Shown piece after piece: positions 48,977-60,755 of a stretch of 64,000 nt of DNA. The translations under genes and the position numbers were made by a program. Source of the DNA: Powellomyces hirtus (Eukaryota > Chytridiomycota > Chytridiomycetes > Spizellomycetales > Powellomycetaceae). The notes beneath the pieces were generated by a model. That model was given only the letters and a program-made list of their open reading frames with translations, was not told the origin of the DNA and did not search any database. Where the stretch lies: NCBI GenBank assembly GCA_025526995.1, contig JAHLKG010000007.1:682001-746000 (forward strand). The letters run 5' to 3'. The first letter of the stretch is position 1; the number at the start of each line of letters is the position of its first letter.

Positions 48977-50616
48977 ATGTCCTGGGCAGCAGCGGTGCAC
49001 GAGCACCAACAAGGGGTGGCCGCTCTCCGAGAGTCCTTGACGGCAACGGTCGCCGCCCTGAGAAAGGATATGGACTTTTCCCGGCGGGAATTGCACCACC
49101 TAGCAGAGATTCTTGTGGACGATGGTATGCTTGAGTCGGAGCATTGCATTGCTCGCCGCTGTCCGTTGATGATGCAGTTGAGCTGACATGCTGGTCCACC
49201 ATAGCTCTTTTGTTCAGATTCTTCAAAAAGCACAAGTACAACCAAGAGAATGCGGAGCAAGCATTCTTGGAACACATCGATTGGCGCCTGCAAAATGACT
49301 TGCCCAACCTGTCCACGGGCTCTTTCACACCAAAAGCTCACCAGCTATCACAAGACGGTCTTTTCTACTTTTGGAAAACGGACCTGGAAGGCCGACCGGT
49401 AGCGGTCCTCAATCTCAAGCATCTCTCCAAAGCGACGGACGTGGAGGACCTCCGAATGCTCTTTGTCGTGCAAATGGAAGTCGCGAGACGGCTGGTGCAA
49501 AGCATCAACGAAGAGAACCAGAGATGTGGTTCGGACAAGCTCGTCGTCCAGATCTCGGTCATATGCGATCTTAACGGAGTAGGGCTGGGGAATGTGAACT
49601 ACGAGATGATACCATTGTTCCTTGATCTCTTCAATCGTCACTTCCCACAGACCCTTGGCACCGTCTATGTCCTCAATTACGGCTGGTTGCATTCGGGAAT
49701 ATGGTCGATCGTAAAGGCAGCTCTCCCAGCAGATGCTTGCAGAAAGCTTCAATTTCTCACAAAAGCGGAACTCTTGAGGGCCATAGACGGTGACAATCTG
49801 CAAGTCATGCATGGAGGAAACGACACGGCAACATTTTCCTTGGCCACGTCACCCGTGTACACCCGCTTCGCACATCCAAACTATCATTCGACTTCTCGCC
49901 GCGTGCAAAATCAAATTTCTGTGCTGGACGCAGAAGACGAAGGCTACCACGAGGACGAGGAAGTGTGGTACGATGCTTTGGAGACACCCATGACACCCGT
50001 CCGCTCTGCCGCGGATTTGCAATCCATGTTGCGTGTTGCTTCGGGCCGAAACCTTCACGGCATGAACCGTGTTGGTTCAACAAAGTCTTTGAAATCGCTG
50101 GCGCGACCCTTGCCTGGTGCTCTATCCACAGGCGGCCTGATGATGCGACAACTACAACAACCTCCACTCCCACCCACAACTATCACCGCTGCTCCACCAT
50201 TACCAACATCTGTGCGCATCCCCGGCCGGCGGCGTGCTTTTGTCAAAAAGACGCTCGTTCGAGCCGTCCAGAAGCCTGCGCAACCGCTTCTTTCTCTCCT
50301 ATCACACATGTCCCCTCTTACCGTTCGGAAGCGCAGCATCACCATGCTATTGCTCTGTGCCATGGCCCTCTTGTATTCTGCCTGGAAACGCAATGGCCTC
50401 GGACGCTTATACCTGAATTGGATCCTTCGTTCATCCCCGGGAGGCTCTATTGCATCGTCCTCCACTGTATCCAGCTCGACCACTTCCGCAAAGTCGTGCG
50501 CTAGAGAATATGGGATGAAAAAGGTGACACAATTCGCGCAACACCATACGAGAGACGTTGGCACTGTGATAGATCCAATGGTTGTTGCTGCCATCGGCGG
50601 CGCGCTTGGAATATGA
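48977..50616 (+). CDS. Tail-anchored CRAL-TRIO (Sec14-like) lipid-binding protein
   Basis: Probable lipid-exchange protein held on a membrane. Two exons, 48977-49124 and 49205-50616, 519 aa. A helical N-terminus (ALRESLTATVAALRKDMDFS) leads into a CRAL-TRIO N-like segment (LLFRFFKKHKYNQENAEQAF). The Sec14 fold follows: FYFWKTDLEGRPVAVLNLKH, QISVICDLNGVGLGNVNYEM, LFNRHFPQTLGTVYVLNYGW and ACRKLQFLTKAELL. After about residue 280 comes a disordered Ser/Pro/Arg region, then a hydrophobic segment at about 427-445 (SITMLLLCAMALLYSAW) that could be a membrane anchor. Specific ligand unknown. Confidence 0.9.
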
Positions 50617-51082
50617 GAAGCACCCCCTACTCTAAGACAATTTACCCTTACCACTCCTCTCATGTTCATGTATAGTCTGTATGGCACTATCTCTATGGTG
50701 TGTAATGTACATATCTTCTTGGCCCCGAACCCACGCTTTCTTTACATCGAATGGATGGTGTTGTATGCGAAAATCTCCCGCACTGGGCGCATGAGCCTTG
50801 AAAGCGACTCATCTGAGCATTCCCTGAAGGAGATGCCACAGTGTCAATACGCGAAGATTGACTTTGAAACGTGGCTTTTTCCGAACCTTTCCAGCGGCCG
50901 AACCCGATCGTCGTGCAGTCAATGTCAAAATTGGCCACATTGTATTTTCTGACTGGAGGCTTAGCCGCGCGCGTTATGTTTTTGTTTGCATTAATCGGAG
51001 AGGAATTGCGGTGCTGTGCACCACGCATTTAGCATACCTATCTTGTTCTACCGTCAACGAACCCTACATAACAACATATATC
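50617..51082. other. Gap between the CRAL-TRIO gene and DNMT2
   Basis: 466 bp with no supported gene; expected to hold a 3' untranslated region and the DNMT2 promoter. Confidence 0.55.
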
Positions 51083-52641
51083 ATGGAGCCTATCCGGGCT
51101 TTGGAATTTTTCTCCGGAATCGGTGCCATGCACTATGGCTTGGAATGGAGCGGCGCCTCGGGGGGCGTGGTTCGTGAAGCGTTCTTCACGAACAATGCTT
51201 GCGTCCAAATGTACTAACGTGTTGGTGTCCTCTCAAAGGTTGCTTCTTTTGATATCAATCCAGTGGCAAATACCTGGTCAGTGATTAGAATTGAACTCAA
51301 AATTTTACACGTGCAAGTTTTCCAACTCATGCGGAATTCTCTACTAGCTATAAACACAACTTCGGGGTTGAGCCGATACAGCTGGGGATTGAACATCTTT
51401 CTGTGAAGAAGCTCACGTCATTTGATGCGAATGGTAGAGTAATTTGGACCATGCCTGACAGAAACGCCGGACACGACGGAAGGGCCTTTGCTTACCAGCT
51501 CTTTTTTTGGACAGCCTGGTTCATGAGCCCGCCATGTCAACCATACACCCGGAGTAGGTAGGGGAGTGTGGTGAACGTCACTTAGGGTCATCGAATGCGA
51601 TGGCTCACGTCAATCCTTTCCATAGCCGGCAAACAAATGGATGACCAGGACCCGCGAGCCAAAGGCTTGTTGCATCTCATTTCCCAGCTCTCCGAGCTCC
51701 CAACCCCACCAATGTACCTTTTCCTGGAAAACGTTCGCAATTTTGAAAAGTCTCGAACACGAGACAGATTGGTGCACCAACTGACACGGCTCGGATATGA
51801 TTACACCGAATGGTTTCTCACGCCAACACAAATGGGACTACCGAACGATCGAGGAAGATACTTCCTTACCGCGCGGAAAGTGCGCGACCGATTGCCCGAA
51901 GCAGAACCAGTAGTGGTCCCTGATTTGGATTTGCGAACCGAGTGGCCAGAGAGTGGTCGGCCTGCGAGAATTGTGGGCGAATTTTTGGAAGACGATGCAT
52001 CTGGATCACTTGCGGATGAATACCAGATTCCCCATGCGTTCGTAAAACGGCGGCAGGCTTTCAGCGAGTCTGGTATGATCGTTGCTTTGCCGTAGATTGA
52101 GCAGCGCTTCGTCATGTACTCACATGTGGGCCCCCAGTTGTTGTAAATGATAAAGCGACACGAACGTCATGCTTTACAAAAGCTTATGGCCATCATGGTC
52201 TAGCCGCTGGTTCATACTTGCAGACAAAGGGGTTTGATGTAAGATCCCTCATACGCAGCAATGTGAATACACAAGGTCACTGACGAGCCCGCCGTATTTT
52301 AGGATCCCAAAGGCCTTGAAGGTCCATCTACCGCAGTCGAAAGACTCGGATTACGCTTCTTCACACCGACAGAGTAAGCATTGAATAGCGGTCCAGCAAT
52401 CAGCTCAAGCGTCATCTAACGGTTCCTTTGCAGAGTTGCTCGTCTGCATGCATTCCCAATCGACTCGCATGCTCCGCAGCCTCCACAGCCCACAGCCCAC
52501 TCTTTTAGTTTCCCCCCGGAATTGAGCAGAATCCAGCGATGGCGGGTGTTGGGAAACAGTATGAACGTGATGGTTGTCGGTGAGTTGATGCGCTGTGCTC
52601 TCTTCCATTCCGCATCAAGAACTCTAGAATCGGGGATATGA
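51083..52641 (+). CDS. TRDMT1: DNMT2-type tRNA (cytosine-5) methyltransferase
   Basis: Methylates C38 of tRNA-Asp and similar tRNAs, using a DNA-methyltransferase fold and S-adenosylmethionine. Eight exons: 51083-51169, 51239-51276, 51348-51433, 51515-51553, 51626-52072, 52138-52238, 52303-52373 and 52434-52641, 358 aa, phases consistent. Motifs: ALEFFSGIGAMHYGLEWSGA (I), FDINPVANTCYKHNF (II), WFMSPPCQPYTR with the catalytic Cys (IV), YLFLENV (VI), MGLPNDRGRYFLTARK (VIII), the Dnmt2-specific SCFTKAYG and RIQRWRVLGNSMNVMVVGEL (X). It looks intact and active. Splicing of exon 4 (39 nt) is inferred from restoring the motif IV frame. Confidence 0.95.
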
Positions 52642-52848
52642 AAAGATGGAGTAGATAGAAGGTAGAATCGCATGGCCTAAACTAGACTCAGTGATGAAGC
52701 CATAGTTTGCGGTATAATCGCAATGCATTGTATGTAAAAGTATTAATGAATAGCACGACTAAAAATCCTAGCTATTCGAACGCTCAGAAAAGTCGAGTGT
52801 CTGGACGCTTCTGAATCATATTTTCTCGTCGTCCATTTCGTGAGCCAG

Positions 52849-55121
52849 TCATACTTCTCCGGGCATGTTCGCCAAAGCCGCCAACTCTGGGTGGTACTCC
52901 GCAACCTCCAGATAATGATGCTTTTCGAGCATATATAAATGGCACGCTGAGAGGACAGTGGCTGACTGCTCATGCGGCGCATTGACCAGCAGTGCGTTTT
53001 CTATATTTTGATGCATCATCAATATGTAACGTCCAGCAACAAGCACCGTTGCAGGTAGACCACCGGACGTACCGCCAAAATGATCGCCATATGTCAAGAC
53101 TTTCCGAGTCTCGCCTTCTTTGATCTCTATGGTTCCAGACTCGATAAAGTACATTGCATGTCCGATAGTCTTTTCGGTGAAAATCGTTTCGCCTGGGACA
53201 CAGAACCTCTCCTTGAGATGAGAACAAAGTTCACCCTGAATCTTCTCATCGGGGTGGTTTAGAAAGGGAACGGTTTGCAGGAGTGAAAAATAGGACGCGG
53301 CCGACATTTGCTAAAGAGAGACGAATTTTGGTTACCGTCTCTTCACCTACTCATGGAAGAAAAAAACAGAAACAGAGAGTCGTACCTGTCTGAGACTTGG
53401 ACTCAGCTCATTCAAAATATCCTCATCAAAGCATTTGCCCCTGAACTTCAGCCGATGATAGTCACGAACGCTGATCCGAGTTTTCTCGTCAAGCACCTTG
53501 TTGGCCATGTACTCGTTGGTCTGATCGACCAGCTCCTTGAATTCCCGGCCAGAGGGGTCCATTTCAACGCGAAATGCTTGGATAAAGCCCGTCACTGTAC
53601 CTGTCATGAGGGCACCAATGAGCACAAACATCCCGTGGCCCAACGTTTCAGTCGGCTCTTGCGGGCTATAATGCCAGGAGAATCATTGAAATTAGCAGAT
53701 CATACCATGGCGCCAAGTGACTGATGGCTTACGAGAGTGTAATGGTAAAAGGCCACGAGTTGGCTATGGCCGCCAACAAACTCCAAGTGTACTGGGTCCA
53801 CAGCGGTTTGGAAATTACCCAGGATTCATGTCGCCAAGAGACAATAGGATAATGGGACAGCTGCCCAATGAAGAAGGTCAAACAGGCATTCGCGTGGAGG
53901 TACCACATGAGCCACGCAAAAAACAAGAGCATTCGCGAGTGAGAACTCGTGACGTCCAGAGCCTTTGCGACCCGCTTGCCGAATTTGGCGTAGATGCGGT
54001 TGGTGCTGACAATGTGGAACAGGTGGAAGGGGACCCTGACCAGTCGCACCACGCTGTAGATAGGCGCTGGCATATGCGTGTCTGCAGTATGGACGGCCTC
54101 GTAAGGTGGGATGGTTGCCAAATCGATATAGAACGTCAAGGTCCGCAGCCGATGTTGCATGGACAGTGCCAGGGAATCTGGCAGCTTTTGTCGTGCAGGA
54201 TGACGCAGCGTGAAGAGACTGATAAGCGTGTCGATCGACCATGTTACGGTAAAAAACCATGTCAGGGTGCACTGCGGCATCTCCACTGTTGCGCTCTCAA
54301 AGCTTATCACCACCGGCAGGACTAAAGCCGCGTACCAATAAGTCACTGCGGAATAGAAAAGGGGTTTCATAAGATGGGCGATTTGGAATAGTCGTGCACA
54401 CCTTCAGAAAACACATACGCGAGATAAACAGGTCCCATCGAGCTTTAAAATCGGATTCTGGATGTATCCCCTGCTGGAGAAATACCCAGCCTTTGCGTGC
54501 AATTCCCATCACACGTGTTTTCCGTATGCTGATCCTCACAGTCGGTTTGGATACAGCGCTCAGCTTGGGTTCCAGATTTGCTTCTGACCGATGCGGCGAA
54601 AGAGGCACACGCATCCCGCTTTCAAGACCTTCAGAATCATCGCTCGCCATGCTCCCCGCATAGTCGCCGTCCCCGCTCTGGCTGTACTCGCTGCTCGCAA
54701 GATAGCTGCTTCCGCTGCCTTCATAATCACTCTCTCTGGTGTCCAGCAGACGACTTTCCAAGCTCCTCCCCAGCTGACTTTCCTTTGAATGCTTAATGTC
54801 TTCCTCATCGTGCTGAAAAATGGCTTCTGGAAAGATAAAGCTTGACGCATTTTCGTCTCCAATGTACTCTGCGCCCCCTTCATCTTCTTCCATCACATAC
54901 GAATCCATTATCCGGCTGCTCGCGGGCAGTTGCATCCCAGGTGAACCACCGCTTGGTCGGCGAGATGCCTTGGAAACAGATGTTAATCCACTGAAATGCT
55001 GGAGACAATTGATTTGCCATATGAGGTCATTTGATTTATCTTCCAGTTCGCTCAAAGTTGCTTGAATGGACAATAACAGGCCGCTGGACTCGGCCAGAAT
55101 ATCTTCGAGAAGTGAGCTCAT
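52849..55121 (-). CDS. Cyclic-nucleotide-gated cation channel (chytrid CNG type)
   Basis: Six-helix channel with a C-terminal cyclic-nucleotide-binding domain. Five exons: 55121-54419, 54345-53733, 53665-53386, 53310-53073 and 53000-52849, 661 aa. The N-terminal 200 residues are acidic and Ser-rich. Transmembrane core: LTYWYAALVLPVVISFESAT, WFFTVTWSIDTLISLFTLRH, an S4-like RLVRVPFHLFHIVSTNRIYA, then MLLFFAWLMWYLHANACLTF and the pore helix TQYTWSLLAAIANSWPFTIT. The pore has no GYG; it reads TITLSPQEPTE. The CNBD carries FIESGTIEIKEGETRKVLTY, GDHFGENALLVNAP and EQSATVLSACHLYML, with Gln where the phosphate-binding Arg is usual. Related channels act in zoospore phototaxis in Blastocladiella (from memory); that role here is inference. 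Confidence 0.9.
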
Positions 55122-55610
55122 TTGTGGCACAACGACTGGAGGAAAGATGATGGAGTTCCTGGGACGAAATTTAGTTGGCGATCAAAATTCATCTCGGCAC
55201 AAGTGTGATGCAAACGAATGGAGCGCTCTATTTATTGGGATTTGAACCTTCTACGGAGACACACACGGCACTCAACGATCCCTCATGTGGATAAGGTGAT
55301 GTGAAGTTTGTAAGCAGTCGTCATTGAACAATGCTCCTTGTGTGTCGCTCGGTGGGAGGCGAACAAAGAATACTAACTATCGCAACTGCTAACTGACGGG
55401 ATCAGCTCACGGAAGGCGGAATCGGAGGACTCCGCTTACCTCAGCTCGTCGCGTGTTCTGACAGTCTCACCCAACGCCAACCTTCTCCATCTTGTCGACG
55501 TGTCAAAGACATCACTGTCGAACGATCCTTTTCCCGTCTTATAGGTGTTCCACCGGGTCCTACCTGAGATACAGTGCTGATTTCTCAAAGACGAGCGCTG
55601 CTGTACCCGC
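55122..55610. promoter_or_regulatory. Shared promoter region of the channel and ankyrin genes
   Basis: 489 bp between divergent starts at 55121 (minus) and 55611 (plus). Another open frame here lacks coding character. The promoter role is inferred from layout. Confidence 0.45.
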
Positions 55611-58600
55611 ATGCTCGAAAAGTCAGAAGTGAACGCTCTGGGATGGAAGCTGAACGCGTGTGCCAGCAATGGAGATCTGCAAGGTGTGCTCGATTTGCTC
55701 TCTCAAGGTGCACAGCCGGCATGGAAGGATGAGAGTCAGAGGTACTTTACTGAATGCAGCTCCTCGTATATTATTCAGTTGCTTGCATAGGCTGTACGCA
55801 TGCGTCTGACTTTCTACCGTGCTATATTGCAGAACCGCGGTCATATGCACAATTTATGGGACAACCACCAACAACTTGCCCATCACTCACGCGAACTACG
55901 AGCAGGCTACTCAATCTCAACCAGAACATGCATCAATTCTTCGACAGCTGCTCAGACATCTCTTGTCCGACAACATCCGCGACCGAGAGATTCCCACCCG
56001 CATTGTGTTCGATGAGATAGTCGATCAACCGCAAGATGGTCCATGGTTGCGGGGAATCACTCCGCTATGCTTGGCGGCATATTTGGGAAAATCTGAGCTT
56101 GTCAGGGTCATGTTGGAAGAAGGCGCCGATGTTGATTCGAGGGACAAAAACGGAGCGACAGCCCTCATGTATGCTGCCCGAGATGGTCGAGCAGATGTTG
56201 TTGAGGTGCTTTTGAGCTTCAACGCCCGGGTACAGCTGGAAGATATCAATGGCTGGAGTGCTGAGCGCTATGGAAAGTCGTACCCGCAGGTTATTGAACT
56301 CGTCAAGCGCTTCCGAGGTGGTTGGAAAGGCCACGGAGAGCTGTTTCCTTCGGCTTTGAAACGTGAACTGACTTCAAAGTATCCCGATTTTCTGCCTGCC
56401 ATATCACGGCTGATCTTCCAGAGATTGAACACACAGCCTGGTTCCCAGGGTCCGTCCAGTACCGCATTGACAGATTGTCAAGCGGAGAAGACTGCCGCAG
56501 GATCCGGAACTTCAACGCCATCTCCACTTAGTCAAACCAACCTGCTATCCGCCATAAAGCACCATGATTTGCGCAGCATGCTTCAAATACTTCAAAACTG
56601 CTCAGTGTGCAATGTGTATTCATGTGATCCGACGACCGGCGTAACACCACTTCAATATACCCTACGACTGCGGCCGCTGAAGCATCCGGAAAGTGAGACA
56701 ATCGTGCGAGTGCTCGTTGCGCTGGGGGCTAACGTGAATGCCCGCAACGTCAAGAGCGGAAAGACGCCGTTGCATTATGCCGTAAGAGTAGGTGTGCATG
56801 CATTTAGCAAACAATTTGATACATGTCACTCTGATCAATACTTACTGTTTCCAGGACCCTTATTTCATCCCAGACAATTCATCCTTTGATGACCACAGAG
56901 CGGTTGAAGACGCGGCGCGCTCGATTGTGCGCTTTCTTTTGGCCTGCGGTGCAGATGTGAATACAACAGATCTGGATGGAAACCTTCCATTGCACTATGC
57001 ATGCAGAGGCCGCGACGTGGAATTGACGCGGATTCTTCTGTCAGGAGGCCGTGCGCACGCCGCGGTTATGAATAAGAAGGGCAAGCGTCCGATGGACGTG
57101 TGCAGCAACGAAGAGATGGTGTCTGTGATACGGCAGTATCTGCAAACTCCCCCGATCCCACATGGGAAATCACGGGAGGCGCTGCAGTTGCAAGACACCC
57201 AAGAATTTGGCGAGAATGCAGTATCTCAAGCGCACGACCACACGGCGCCAGGGAGTTTGCCATCGTCTCGGCCGACACGGGAGGCGCTGCAGTTGCAAGA
57301 CACCCAAGACTTTGGCGAGAATGCAGTATCTCAAGCGCACGACCACACGAAGCCAGGGAGCTTGCCATCGTCACGGCCGACAACTCCCTTTCATGAGAAC
57401 GCGAAATCTTCTCCCTCCAAACTCGCGGACTCAGCATATAGTAGCAGTGACGCACTCAAGACACTCGCGGAAGGTTTGGCCGAACTGGAACGTCTACCTC
57501 CACTACGGCAAAGCAGTTCGTCAGAGGAAGTGCATAGCATGAATCAGAAACGAGAGCCTTCAGCTGAAGAGACGCGAAGTCTTCTTTCTGAAATGACGCG
57601 AAAGTACGAAGAAAGCCGTCGGGAAGGGCTCGAATGGAAATCAAAGTTCGAGCAATCCAGACTTCAGGAAGAACAGGCCCTTCGGATGGTTAAACGGCTG
57701 GCGGAATGTATGAGCACCAACAGCAACCCTTCGGGAGGACGACCGGTCAACGACAATTCAACCCCAATATCAAAGACCTTTCCTGAGCAGGAAGCTCGAG
57801 AACTGCTTCAACTAGACGTTTGTCTTGCCAGTGCGAAAAATATTCTCGATGCACTTCGAGCTGCTGATGAAGAATCAAATGGGGCTATCCGGTACACAGA
57901 AGGGATGTTGTCAAATCTCCAAAGGCAGCAGCAAGCTTTACTGAAGGAAGTTTTGAACGCGAAGGAGATATTCTACGACACCCTGTCCAGTCTAAATACG
58001 TTCGAGTTGCGAATGTTGTCACAACTGAGCGGTTCTCAGGATCAGCAGATCAGAAAGCGTCCGATGGATGCAGGGGAAAATTACTCTCCCCGACGACAAG
58101 ACGAAGTGCTTCAGAAAGTTGGCAGGCAGAATTTTCCCAAATTCGATGATTCGCCAGAAAGGCATGATCAGGAACAAAAAAGACTGGGTCAGACGGCGAA
58201 AGTCACCTTCTCATCTGTGCCTCGTGAAGAGATAAGTGAATCAACCGCCGATCAGGCCACGCGGGCCGGGCAGTGTGAAGGGGAGACTGAAACCGCACTT
58301 TTGAGTCGCTTGTTGTACGCGGCCAAGCAACGCATACAGCAACTGAAAAAGTCATTGGTGTCACTGGAGACAGAGAAAAGATCTCTGCAGCAAAAATACC
58401 TCGAGAAAGAGGCAGAGGCGGAACAGCTGCTTGGCGACAAAAGGCAAATCGAGGGGAAATACGACACGATGCTGAAGAATTATTTACGTGACGCTAAAAA
58501 CGTTCGCGCAATAGCTCAAAAGATGCTCGCCGATCCGCCTGTCCCGGATGCTGATTCTCAGGACTTGGATTTGCTGAAGGGTGACAGGCTTGGACTGCTT

Positions 58601-60253
58601 CCCAAGCTGCGAAATCTATATCGTGAGATGAGTCGCAGGAGGACTGAGGGAGCATCCAAGCAGATGCCGACTGCCGATGAAGCGCAAGCGATCAATGCCA
58701 AATTCCTTCACGTCATACACACCTTGCCGGAGCCAAACATGGAAAACTTCAGTGAGGCAGCAATTGAGAAACTGACAGTTGCGCTTATGGAAGCTACCGA
58801 CTTATGTCAACGTTACGCCACGTCCATCATGGAATGGTACGCTAATAATCAACAAGAGAGCAAAGTGGTCTTGCACGAACTCGACAATATCATAGCTGTG
58901 GTCGGTGGAGATGGCGCTGACAACAGGCACGGTGCAGAACTGGACAGCAGAACCACGAAAGCTTCTGCGCCAAATGATATAGAGATGCAGTGGAAGCACT
59001 CACCAGATCATACTGTACCTACAGCGTCAACCGAAAGTCCACCCGGTCTCAAAGAGGGACAAGACGGCCCACACACTACACGATTCGAGCCCTCGTCAAG
59101 CGCCGAACGTTCTGCGAAGGAAGAGGCGCAGCCGCTCTCAGCTGCGACGGACGACAGAGATTGCAGGTGGTCGACAGATCCATTGAATCATTCCCAAGAC
59201 TCTTCAGAGGAAGCAAACTGGACAAGGTCCTTGATGACTGATGCTTCAGGGGCCGAACAGGACAATGATACCAAAGATGAATCCCCCGAGTCGAGCTTGG
59301 TAGATGATCAGACCACAATGACAAATGGTAGAAGTCGCGCTACCACTGCGGATCAGGATTTCTCAACAGGCAGAGGCCCTCTCGAGTCTGAAACTGGTCG
59401 CGGCCTGATGGGGCCAGATACTTCGGGGGCTTCGTCGATCAGTCCAGCGGCTTCGTCGGGCGCTTCCACACCCTTGCGGATATTCGAGTCAACAGGTCGG
59501 GATTCTGAAAACCAGAGGCTATTGCAGTCCACGCCTGAGATCGAAGAGTTGATGAAATCGATTCAGAAAGCGAAAAAGTCTTTGGGCAGTGATGGGGAAA
59601 CAAAGGCGACTGGACGGAAAGAGTATAACGATGCAGTGAAACGACTGATCAACGTGATGCGAAGCGAAGATGAAGGGAGGGCCAATATGGCCCTCACTGG
59701 CATCCCAAATCTGAGCAAGCCTGTGGACCCGATGGTCATCCCAGACGTGACGAGGATGCTTACTGTGGGAAGCTCGAGCGCGGGCACTCCTGTTCCCAAC
59801 GTCATGAGCGAACGCACCGGAAGTTTTGGGTTGGATGAAGACACGCAGGACGCCCTCACAAGGTCCTTACCCGATATCATCACCAAGAAAGAAGTCTTTC
59901 CGCGTCCAATTGCAGAGACGCTGACGCTGCCGTCATCTTCACGGCGAGCGTCGCCTGTTACCCCTCGTAATGGTGTAGGACCTCTCCCGACCCTCGTGGA
60001 GGATAAAGATGAGGAAGACGATGAGCCAGCGCGGCGGGCGGCCCGGGAGTCCCGCATACTCACCATTTTGGGCAAACGCCCTGGTGAGAAGTCCAAAGGC
60101 GGATTTTTTGGAAGGTTGATGCGAGTAGGTTTGCATTTGCATCGTGTTGCTTTTCTGTTCTGCACAGTGAATTTGCTTGACATTTTTCTCCACTTTATTT
60201 GTAAGCTGAATCGAAGTACTGCCGAAAAGGAACCAAGCAAAAAGGAGAGATGA
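55611..60253 (+). CDS. Large ankyrin-repeat and coiled-coil protein (1467 aa)
   Basis: Function unknown; probably a scaffold. Four exons: 55611-55741, 55833-56787, 56855-60124 and 60206-60253. Ankyrin repeats fall in two blocks: GITPLCLAAYLGKSELVRVM with GATALMYAARDGRADVVEVL (about residues 115-185), and GKTPLHYAVR, FLLACGADVNTTDLDGNLPL, HYACRGRDVELTRILLSGG (about 340-460). A 35-residue duplication follows (separate entry). Coiled coils include EMTRKYEESRREGLEWKSKF and AAKQRIQQLKKSLVSLETEK. The rest is Ser/Thr/Glu-rich disorder, ending ESRILTILGKRPGEKSKGGF with FGRLMR then LNRSTAEKEPSKKER. The last intron is stop-free and in frame, so an alternative C-terminus is possible. Close orthologue not recognised. 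Confidence 0.88.
57173..57382 (+). repeat. 105-bp tandem duplication in the ankyrin gene
   Basis: Copies 57173-57277 and 57278-57382 differ at only a few bases. Each encodes a 35-residue unit beginning REALQLQDTQ and ending PSSRPT, with E/D and A/K as residue differences. The near identity suggests a recent in-frame duplication. Confidence 0.93.
60125..60205 (+). other. Stop-free 81-nt terminal intron of the ankyrin gene
   Basis: Bounded by gtaggt and gtaag with a tgac branch-like site and a T-rich tract. It is 27 codons long with no stop in the gene frame; read through, it would encode VGLHLHRVAFLFCTVNLLDI plus FLHFICK, a hydrophobic helix. Confidence 0.6.
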
Positions 60254-60755
60254 TGGAGTAGGATATCAACGCATTTCGATGGGTCCTTGTGGCGCCCATC
60301 TCGAGTAGCAACAGTATAGATAGGTATGTTCCAGTTTTGAGTAGTGTTTTGTTCTTCGTGATTTAGAGTTAGGCAGAGTAGCCCTTTTGCTACAATATAA
60401 AAGTGTTCGCAGGAAGAGCAGTGGCCCTTTCTTCCAAATATTTGTCAATGTTGGAGTTCACAGAAGTTCATCAGGTGCTTCAAGAAGAAAACCCTATGCA
60501 CGTTGTAAACTTGAAAAGCACTTGCTGGAGCGTCTTTTCTCTGCCGATGACATTGGAACGCCTAGTTTGCTCCTGGCGCGTAGCGTGCATCTCAAACGTC
60601 AACCCGGGTTGCCAAACATCGGATGCATCTTTACCAAGCGTCACCAGAGCGCTTGTAGGGATGCTACAGCTGACAATGTGTGTTCCCAGCTATCGTTTCT
60701 CTGTAACTGTCATGTTGAAACGCGCATCGACCAGCTCGTCTCGGTTGTCCGCGTT
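60254..60755. other. Leader/promoter region of the downstream coiled-coil gene
   Basis: An open frame extends from about 60387 into the next gene without any ATG before 60756, so it is treated as leader. No other gene was seen. Confidence 0.5.

Noticed and set aside
60387..60755. Open frame upstream of and in frame with the 60756 gene
   Set aside because: It contains no ATG before 60756 and no conserved features.
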